A model generated the notes under the pieces. That model did no database searches, was not told the DNA's origin, and saw only the letters and a list, made by a program, of their open reading frames with translations. From Prevotella sp. (GTDB taxonomy: Bacteria > Bacteroidota > Bacteroidia > Bacteroidales > Bacteroidaceae): a DNA stretch of 6,623 nt. The stretch is taken from contig JAJQAI010000284.1 of assembly GCA_021203915.1 (NCBI GenBank), forward strand, positions 1 through 6,623, in the 5' to 3' direction. Shown here piece by piece: positions 1 through 4,962 of the stretch; the first letter of the stretch is position 1, and each line of letters opens with the position of its first letter. The position numbers and the translations under genes are program-made.

Positions 1-31
1 AATTTGCAGTTAAACTTCAAATTTGCATAAA

Positions 32-1216
32 ATGGAACATGAGTTTATCCATCGAGAACTATCCCGAACGATTTTAGAAGCGTATAAATATTTTTCGGTT
101 ATAACAATCACAGGACCTAGACAGTCAGGAAAGACAACATTAATCCGCAATTGTTTTCCATCCCTTTTATACTCATCACTAGAGAATCTCAACGAGCGCG
201 ATTTTGCTTTAAATGATCCAATAGCCTTTTTAAGTCAAAGCCCTTTAGGTATGATACTTGACGAGGTGCAAAACGCACCAAATCTTCTATCATATATTCA
301 AGGTATTGTAGACAATAATCCAAATATTAGATTCATTTTATCAGGCAGCTCTCAGTTTGCATTATCAAGTAAGATTTCTCAATCTTTATCGGGCCGTACA
401 GCTATATTTGAACTGCTACCTATGTCTTTTTTAGAAATTAAAGATATGGTAAAAAAAATGCCTTTAGATGAGCTATTATTTTCCGGTTTTTATCCTTCAA
501 TTCATGCAGGAAAGAATATACCAAAATTCTTTTATCCCTCATATGAAAAAACTTATTTAGATAAAGATGTTAGGGATTTATTGCAGGTTAAGAATATGTT
601 GCGTTTTCACACTTTTGTTCGTTTGTGCGCTACTCGTATAGCCTCGGTGTTTAATGCTTCAGCCCTTGCAAATGAAGTTGGAGTTTCTACTCATACTATT
701 AATGAATGGCTCTCGGTTCTGCAGGCTTCATATATCGTTTTTTTGTTACCATCTTTTTATGAGAATCAGCGAAAAAGGCTTATTAAAGCTCCTAAGCTAT
801 ATTTTCTTGATACTGGTCTAGCATGCCATTTGCTTGGAATTGAATCACCTAAGCAACTCGTAAGAGATAAAATGCGAGGTGAATTATTTGAAAATTTTAT
901 AGTGATAGAAGCATTGAAATATCGATTTAATAAAGGTTTAGGGAGCAATCTTTATTTCTATAGAGATTCCAATCATAACGAAATTGATCTTTTGATTAAG
1001 GAAGGTTCAGCCTTTTCTACTATTGAGATAAAGTCTTCTGAGACATATCATCAAGATTTTGAAAAAACGCTTAAAAAAGCGGATAGTTTTCTTGGCAATA
1101 ATGTTAATAGCAGAGCTATTATCTATGCAGGAACACTCGAAAACACTCTTGGGGAAATAAAACTACTTAATTATTCCAATATTGGAAACCTCTTGGAATA
1201 TGAGCAGGAAGGATAA
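32..1216 (+). CDS. ATP-binding protein, AAA_14 plus DUF4143 (COG1373 family)
   Basis: This is a predicted cytoplasmic P-loop ATPase of 394 residues, a full length for the COG1373 family. The N-terminal AAA_14 part has a Walker A motif GPRQSGKTT (about 28-36), a Walker B motif LDEVQ (Asp77, Glu78), a sensor-like SGSSQ (104-108) and LSGR ending in Arg122. A helix-turn-helix-like stretch lies near 205-235. The DUF4143 part has LYFLDTGL (256-263), GELFENF (283-289), FYRD (309-312), EID (Asp319) and EIK (Glu332, Lys334). The last elements match a PD-(D/E)XK nuclease-like core. I chose the ATG at 32 over an in-frame TTG at 23, which adds only three residues. The family is abundant and patchily distributed in Bacteroidetes genomes, and its biological role is unsettled; nuclease activity is an inference. 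The upstream context is cut off by the window. The gene converges on the kinase gene with a 4-bp gap. Confidence 0.9.
   Translation: MEHEFIHRELSRTILEAYKYFSVITITGPRQSGKTTLIRNCFPSLLYSSLENLNERDFALNDPIAFLSQSPLGMILDEVQNAPNLLSYIQGIVDNNPNIRFILSGSSQFALSSKISQSLSGRTAIFELLPMSFLEIKDMVKKMPLDELLFSGFYPSIHAGKNIPKFFYPSYEKTYLDKDVRDLLQVKNMLRFHTFVRLCATRIASVFNASALANEVGVSTHTINEWLSVLQASYIVFLLPSFYENQRKRLIKAPKLYFLDTGLACHLLGIESPKQLVRDKMRGELFENFIVIEALKYRFNKGLGSNLYFYRDSNHNEIDLLIKEGSAFSTIEIKSSETYHQDFEKTLKKADSFLGNNVNSRAIIYAGTLENTLGEIKLLNYSNIGNLLEYEQEG
1172..1200. repeat. Overlapping inverted repeats at the 3' end of the ATPase gene
   Basis: Positions 1174-1187 form a perfect 14-bp palindrome, TTCCAATATTGGAA. Its left arm can instead pair with a third copy: TATTCCAA (1172-1179) is complementary to TTGGAATA (1193-1200) across a 13-nt loop. 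The element lies inside the last codons of the ATPase gene, 16 nt before a T6 run (1217-1222). Because of that gap it is not a canonical intrinsic terminator. It could serve as a 3'-end or transcript-stabilising hairpin for the convergent pair, or be chance in AT-rich DNA. Confidence 0.4.
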
Positions 1217-1220
1217 TTTT

Positions 1221-2336
1221 TTAGCTGAAAAGATTTCCCCAAGGATAGCTACCAGGCTTAAGAATTATTTCAGTTCCACCATAGAGCATGCCTACAACAC
1301 CTGGAGCGTACTCTTGTTTTATCTCGAAGGTATTCCAATCAAGCTTTTCAAGGATGGAAAATGCTGTTGCACCACCTTCAATTATAAATAGCTCAGGCTT
1401 TTTTATTTTAACTAGCTCTAAAGAGAGCTTAGCCATAATTTCACGTAGTCTTATGGCAAAAAGTTTCCCTTTATTTTCCCTCTTGCCAATACTAACGATA
1501 ACGTAAGGATTAAGAGAGTAACTTTCCTTTACTTTACTAAACCAAGGTAACTCTATAGCACCATTGAAAACCTCATCTGGCATAATAAATTCCTTAGCTT
1601 GAAGGTCAAGAATATAACTCTCGCTAGATAAAGGCTTGCTTTGGGTGCTTCCGCAAAAAAATAGTGCGCTTGAAGTCTTTGGTAAAGTAGGTTTTTTATT
1701 GGTGCGTTTTTGGTATGATTTATTTAAATATGCACTAAAAAGATCGGCACCACCTGCTAAAAGTACATGTTTTTTATCGGCTTTTTCGAGTTGTAATTTT
1801 ACCTCTTGAAGGCTTGTCGCCTCGGCAATCTGAATAGACTTATCAGTCTTTAAACTATCTTTAACTCCGAGATATACAGCTTTTTCTTCAAGTAAAGCTA
1901 TAACATTAGATGAGTGTGCTGGAAACTCTGGATCATCTTTAAATAAGGTTTTAGAAAGTGGAACTTCCTCTACAAAATAATCCCCAAAGCGGATAATTCT
2001 ATTCTTTGATGGATTCTCAGGTAAAAGTAGAGCACAATCAAAGTTTAAGCTATCGATAAGAGTTTGAAGTTCTGCAACAATGTGTCCACGAAGAACCGAA
2101 TCAGTCTTCTTAAATATTTGAGCTTGACTACCCTTAAGAAGGCTTGCAACTTCTTGGATTTGCTCGGTTGCCTCTTTACATGAGTAAGAGCGAGTATTAA
2201 GGGCTATTATAAGAGCGTCAACCTTAGGAATCATCCTAGAAGGTTTTGTTACCATAATTGTCTTAAGCCCATAACCAAGAGCGATGCCCGCCATTTCTGC
2301 AGCACCCGTAATATCATCAGCAATGACAATTGTCAT
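1221..2336 (-). CDS. Four-carbon acid sugar kinase family protein (DUF1537, OtnK/DtnK-like)
   Basis: This is a predicted cytoplasmic kinase of 371 residues. Characterised relatives phosphorylate C4 sugar acids such as threonate, erythronate or 3-oxo-tetronate with ATP. The N-terminal substrate domain begins with DDITGAAE (7-14), followed by FKKTDSVLRGH (75-85), the family's K-x-D-S-x-x-R-G signature. Next comes a PENPSKNR...GDYFVEEVPLSKT region (about 106-130). The C-terminal nucleotide domain shows CGST (228-231), EGGATA (320-325) and PGVVGMLYGG...LKPGSYP (345-364). It is somewhat shorter than the roughly 410-430 residues of proteobacterial members but carries every block, so it looks intact. 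The ATG at 2336 is preceded on its strand by an A8 tract, which favours initiation in Bacteroidetes. No PdxA2-like dehydrogenase or aldolase partner is adjacent, so the substrate cannot be predicted. It is probably cotranscribed with the DUF3127 gene upstream. Confidence 0.9.
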   Translation of the reverse strand: MTIVIADDITGAAEMAGIALGYGLKTIMVTKPSRMIPKVDALIIALNTRSYSCKEATEQIQEVASLLKGSQAQIFKKTDSVLRGHIVAELQTLIDSLNFDCALLLPENPSKNRIIRFGDYFVEEVPLSKTLFKDDPEFPAHSSNVIALLEEKAVYLGVKDSLKTDKSIQIAEATSLQEVKLQLEKADKKHVLLAGGADLFSAYLNKSYQKRTNKKPTLPKTSSALFFCGSTQSKPLSSESYILDLQAKEFIMPDEVFNGAIELPWFSKVKESYSLNPYVIVSIGKRENKGKLFAIRLREIMAKLSLELVKIKKPELFIIEGGATAFSILEKLDWNTFEIKQEYAPGVVGMLYGGTEIILKPGSYPWGNLFS

Positions 2337-2344
2337 TTTTTTTT

Positions 2345-2379
2345 AAGTTTTTATGTATGGTACGATTTAGAAAAAACTT
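2345..2379. repeat. AT-rich inverted repeat between the DUF3127 and kinase genes
   Basis: AAGTTTTT (2345-2352) and AAAAACTT (2372-2379) are perfect 8-bp arms around a 19-nt loop. They fill most of the 46-bp gap between two minus-strand genes. Read on the minus strand, the stem ends 8 nt before the kinase ATG and is followed by an A8 tract, not a U run, so it is not a terminator for the upstream gene. It may be an intercistronic hairpin that affects kinase translation, but A/T-only arms arise easily by chance. Confidence 0.3.
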
Positions 2380-2382
2380 TAA

Positions 2383-2748
2383 TTATCCAAAGGGAAGGTC
2401 ATCGCTTGTTGATGGCCCCGGAAAAGGCATATCATCACCTATAGGCTCACCAAAACCCCCAGCTTGTGTTCCACCTGGATTAAGACGCTCAACCTTCCAG
2501 GCACGTATACTATTAAACCAACGACCTTGATATTCGCGTGCGTCAATATCAAAACTTACCGAGAGTTCGTCACCTTCCTTAATGTCGAAATTCTTTATTT
2601 TTTCTTCCCCAAATACGTTGAAACAACATTTTTTTGGATAATTATCGTGAGTCTCAATTACGTAGTCTTGTGATTTCCAAGTGTTTCCCTTTTGAGACGT
2701 TCCTTCCTTAACGGGAAGTACAGCTATTATTCTTCCTTCAATCTCCAT
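2383..2748 (-). CDS. DUF3127 domain protein with SSB-like acidic C-terminal tail
   Basis: This small soluble protein of 121 residues belongs to the DUF3127 family, which is characteristic of Bacteroidetes and has no established function. The conserved core (about 1-88) starts with MEIEGRIIAVLPVKEGTS and continues through W24KSQDYVIET, YPKKCCFNVFGEEK (37-50), the I-K-E-G-D turn (56-60) and REYQGRWFNSIRAWKVER (71-88). Its strand pattern resembles a small OB-fold barrel of the single-stranded DNA-binding type; this is inferred from pattern, not shown. A Gly/Pro-rich linker follows, holding two acidic motifs, DDMPF (105-109) and DDLPF (116-120), then a final Gly. They resemble the DDDIPF tip with which bacterial SSB recruits partner proteins. 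The gene is divergent from dnaN and lies 46 bp upstream of the kinase gene on the same strand. Family assignment is firm; a role in DNA metabolism is inference. Confidence 0.9.
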   Translation of the reverse strand: MEIEGRIIAVLPVKEGTSQKGNTWKSQDYVIETHDNYPKKCCFNVFGEEKIKNFDIKEGDELSVSFDIDAREYQGRWFNSIRAWKVERLNPGGTQAGGFGEPIGDDMPFPGPSTSDDLPFG

Positions 2749-2779
2749 TAATTTCTTAGATTTAAGTGTATTTTTTTCT

Positions 2780-2789
2780 TTTCGCGAAA
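2780..2789. promoter_or_regulatory. Palindrome TTTCGCGAAA in the divergent control region
   Basis: A perfect 10-bp palindrome stands out as the only GC-bearing core in a run of A/T-rich DNA. It lies 32 bp before the DUF3127 start codon and overlaps that gene's tentative -7 element. It could be an operator, but it is a single copy with no recognised regulator. Confidence 0.25.
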
Positions 2790-2815
2790 TTAATAAAATA
2801 CAAAAAAAGAATAAA
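2785..2815 (-). promoter_or_regulatory. Tentative promoter for the DUF3127-kinase transcript
   Basis: On the minus strand, TTTA (2815-2812) is followed after 19 bp by TAATTTCG (2792-2785). Each element differs by one base from the Bacteroidetes TTTG and TAnnTTTG consensus, and the spacing is ideal. This would give a leader of roughly 30 nt before the ATG. The match is weak and the area is A/T-rich. Confidence 0.25.
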
Positions 2816-2831
2816 ATTTTTCTATCCTTTT

Positions 2832-2862
2832 TTTGTTATCAAAGGCCCTTTTCGTATATTTG
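2832..2862 (+). promoter_or_regulatory. dnaN promoter, Bacteroidetes primary sigma type
   Basis: TTTG (2832-2835) and TATATTTG (2855-2862) match the Bacteroidetes -33 (TTTG) and -7 (TAnnTTTG) consensus exactly, with the expected 19-bp spacer. Transcription should begin near 2868-2870, leaving an A-rich leader of about 28 nt before the dnaN ATG. There is no Shine-Dalgarno sequence, as is normal for this phylum. This promoter probably drives dnaN and the downstream exonuclease together. Confidence 0.8.
2841..2851. promoter_or_regulatory. Inverted repeat AAAGG-C-CCTTT inside the dnaN promoter spacer
   Basis: Two perfect 5-bp arms flank a single C, placed between the -33 and -7 elements of the dnaN promoter. 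A protein bound here would block polymerase, so it is a possible operator. The arms are short and no matching regulator is visible, so chance remains likely. Confidence 0.2.
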
Positions 2863-2897
2863 TGTCCAACTTAAAATAAAACGAAACCATATCAAAT

Positions 2898-4022
2898 ATG
2901 AGACTTACCACATCTAGCACTGCTTTAGCAAATTGCCTTTTATCGCTATCCAAAGTGTTTAATAGCAAGAACACCTTGCCAATACTAAATTGCTATCTTT
3001 TTGAGGTAAAAGATAATGTTTTAACAATTTCTGCCTCAGATAGTGAGAATTTAATGACCATGGCACTTCTGCTTGAATCATCAGATAGTGAAGGAGTGTT
3101 TGCTATAAATTCTCAAACCATATTGGATGCCGTTAGAGAGCTACCTGAGCAACCACTAACTTTGGATATTGACATGACGACATATACCATTGAGGCATAT
3201 TATCAAAATGGTAAGTACAATTTTGCTGCTCAGAGTGGGGAAGACTTCCCGCGCTTTACTCCTATGGTTAACCCTATAGGTGTTATAACGATGGCTTCTA
3301 AAACTCTTTGTGGTGATATTTCAAGAGCTTTATTTGCTACAAATACTCAAGAGCTTCGTCCCGTTATGAGTGGTGTCTTTTTTGATATGACTCCAGAATT
3401 TTTGGCAGTTGTAGCTAGTGATGGTCATAAACTCGTTCGGACTAAAAATCTCAATATAAAAACCCAGGAGCCTATTTCCTTTATTTTACCAAAGAAACCT
3501 TCTACACTTCTTAAGGGTGTGCTTCCTAAGAATGATGATGAGGTGGTAATAAAGTTTGATGATAAGAATGCTATCGTTGAGTTTGGCCTTGGAATGCTAT
3601 CTTGTAGACTCTTAGAAGGACGTTATCCAAACTATAATGCCGTTATACCAAAGGATAACCCTAATCTTTTGACATTGGACCGCTCAATGTTCTTAAGTGC
3701 TATTCGCAGAGTACTTCCTTTTGCTAGTGAGAGTAGCAAGCAGGTGCGTTTGCACATTGAGATGGGTAAACTTGTCATCACCTCTGAGGATATTGATTTT
3801 AACACAAGTGCTAAGGAAGAGCTTACCTGCGATTATAATGGCAACACAATGGATATAGGTTTTAAGGGCTCATCACTAGCCGAAATCCTATCCAATATTG
3901 ATTCTGAAAGTGTTGTTTTAGAACTAGCCGATCCTAGTCGTCCTTGTCTTGTTATTCCGACCGAGCATCCAGAGCACGAGGATATCCTTATGCTTATTAT
4001 GCCAATGCTTCTTAACGATTGA
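2898..4022 (+). CDS. dnaN: DNA polymerase III subunit beta (sliding clamp)
   Basis: This is the homodimeric ring that encircles DNA and tethers the replicative polymerase and many repair enzymes. The protein has 374 residues, close to the 366 of E. coli, and should fold as three repeated clamp domains (about 1-121, 122-250 and 251-374). Visible family blocks are SKNTLPIL (23-30), ELPEQPL (81-87), YQNGKYNF (102-109), SDGHKLV (174-180), CRLLEGRYPNYNAVIP (236-251), ADPSRPCLVIP (344-354) and the C-terminal LIMPMLL (366-372) that lines the partner-binding cleft. The ATG lies behind an A-rich leader and a consensus Bacteroidetes promoter. It is not next to dnaA, unlike in many other phyla. The exonuclease gene follows after 19 bp, which implies cotranscription and fits a clamp-exonuclease partnership. 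No key block is missing. Confidence 0.97.
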   Translation: MRLTTSSTALANCLLSLSKVFNSKNTLPILNCYLFEVKDNVLTISASDSENLMTMALLLESSDSEGVFAINSQTILDAVRELPEQPLTLDIDMTTYTIEAYYQNGKYNFAAQSGEDFPRFTPMVNPIGVITMASKTLCGDISRALFATNTQELRPVMSGVFFDMTPEFLAVVASDGHKLVRTKNLNIKTQEPISFILPKKPSTLLKGVLPKNDDEVVIKFDDKNAIVEFGLGMLSCRLLEGRYPNYNAVIPKDNPNLLTLDRSMFLSAIRRVLPFASESSKQVRLHIEMGKLVITSEDIDFNTSAKEELTCDYNGNTMDIGFKGSSLAEILSNIDSESVVLELADPSRPCLVIPTEHPEHEDILMLIMPMLLND

Positions 4023-4041
4023 TTTTTTTTCCTTTTAAAAG

Positions 4042-4893
4042 ATGAAAATAAACTTGACTCGACCCTTGGTGATTTTTGACCTAGAAACCACCGGACTTGA
4101 TATAGCTAAAGATAGGATAATACAGATTTCGTACATTAAAGTTTTTCCCGATGGACGGGAAGAACGCGTAAATCAATTTGTAAATCCAGGTATTGTTATA
4201 CCTCCAGCAGTAGAAACACTTACTGGGATTACAAATGAGGATGTAAAGGACGCTCCTTCATTTAAATCTCTAGCACCATCATTAAAGGAAAAGTTCTTGG
4301 GTTGTGACTTTGCAGGATATAACTCAAATAATTATGACGTCCCACTTTTAGCCGAAGAATTCCTTCGTGCAGGAGTGGATTTTGACTTTACAAAATCTCG
4401 TCTTATTGACGCCCAAGTAATATATCATAAGATGGAGCGAAGAAATCTTGCTGCAGCATATAAATTCTATTGTGGCAGAAAGATGGAAGATGATTTCCAA
4501 GCTCACCTAGCAGACCAAGATACTGAGGCTACCTATAGGGTTCTTCAAGGTGAACTTGATATGTATTCCCCCGAAAAGCAGACCGAAAAAGAGCGTCAAC
4601 TTGAGAACGATATAGATAAGCTTGCCGAGTTTTCAAAGGTTAGCGATAATGTAGACTTTGCAGGCCGTGTTGTTTGGAAGGAAAAGTTAGATGCTAATGG
4701 CAACAAGATACTTGATTCTGATGGAAAGATAATTCGTCATGAGGTATTTAATTTTGGCAAGTATAAAGGAATGGACGTTGAGGAAGCCTTTTTAAGAGAT
4801 CCTGGTTATTGTGATTGGATATTAAAGGGTGAATTTCCAATGAATACTAAACAAGTCCTTACTCGTATTCGTTTGCGCAGTATGGGCAAATAG
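4042..4893 (+). CDS. DEDDh 3'-5' exonuclease, DNA polymerase III epsilon-like, with ExoX-like C-terminal domain
   Basis: This is a predicted metal-dependent 3'-5' exonuclease of 283 residues related to the proofreading subunit epsilon (DnaQ). All five DEDDh residues are seen: Asp13 and Glu15 in FDLETTG (12-18), Asp99 in GYNSNNYDVPLL (92-103), and His155 and Asp160 in HLADQDTEAT (155-164). The RNase T/exonuclease domain spans about 8-172. A charged, probably helical linker (175-200) leads to a C-terminal domain (about 205-283) with FNFGKYKG (236-243) and DPGYCDWILKGEF (253-265), which resembles the C-terminal domain of ExoX-type exonucleases. A local D-x-N-G / D-x-D-G doublet (217-228) precedes it. 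Spacing of 19 bp places it in the dnaN transcript. It is a candidate proofreading or repair nuclease; whether it is the replicative epsilon subunit cannot be told from sequence, so I give no gene symbol. Confidence 0.93.
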   Translation: MKINLTRPLVIFDLETTGLDIAKDRIIQISYIKVFPDGREERVNQFVNPGIVIPPAVETLTGITNEDVKDAPSFKSLAPSLKEKFLGCDFAGYNSNNYDVPLLAEEFLRAGVDFDFTKSRLIDAQVIYHKMERRNLAAAYKFYCGRKMEDDFQAHLADQDTEATYRVLQGELDMYSPEKQTEKERQLENDIDKLAEFSKVSDNVDFAGRVVWKEKLDANGNKILDSDGKIIRHEVFNFGKYKGMDVEEAFLRDPGYCDWILKGEFPMNTKQVLTRIRLRSMGK

Positions 4894-4921
4894 TTCAATA
4901 CTTACTTTTTTAGCTTTTTAA

Positions 4922-4956
4922 AACGCGCAATAAATTAGACTATAGCGCGTTATTTT
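4922..4956 (+). terminator. Candidate intrinsic terminator or attenuator after the exonuclease gene
   Basis: AACGCGC (4922-4928) and GCGCGTT (4945-4951) form a perfect 7-bp, GC-cored stem around a 16-nt loop, followed by TATTTTCTT. This fits an intrinsic terminator for the dnaN-exonuclease transcript. Its right arm ends 11 nt before the lipoprotein ATG, and no convincing separate lipoprotein promoter is visible. It could therefore act instead as a partial terminator or as a structure affecting lipoprotein translation. The long loop lowers confidence. Confidence 0.5.
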
Positions 4957-4962
4957 CTTGTA

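Noticed and set aside
18..25. CAAATTTG just before the ATPase ATG, a near match to the TAnnTTTG -7 box that would imply a leaderless transcript
   Set aside because: One mismatch, and the matching -33 element would fall outside the window, so it cannot be supported.
23..25. In-frame TTG as an earlier start for the ATPase gene
   Set aside because: It adds three residues with no family support, and an ATG lies nine bases later.
1182..1506. Short plus-strand open frames overlapping the kinase gene (1182-1391 and 1288-1506)
   Set aside because: They lie antisense to conserved kinase C-terminal motifs and encode low-complexity peptides without recognisable family features.
32..2336. The ATPase and kinase as a toxin-antitoxin or defence pair
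   Set aside because: They are convergent, not cotranscribed, and the kinase is a recognisable metabolic family.
2330..2673. Short plus-strand open frames opposite the DUF3127 gene
   Set aside because: The opposite strand carries a clear conserved family, so these are antisense by-products.
4903..4910. TACTTTTT as a -7 box for the lipoprotein gene
   Set aside because: It lacks the final G, and there is no TTTG element at the expected distance upstream.
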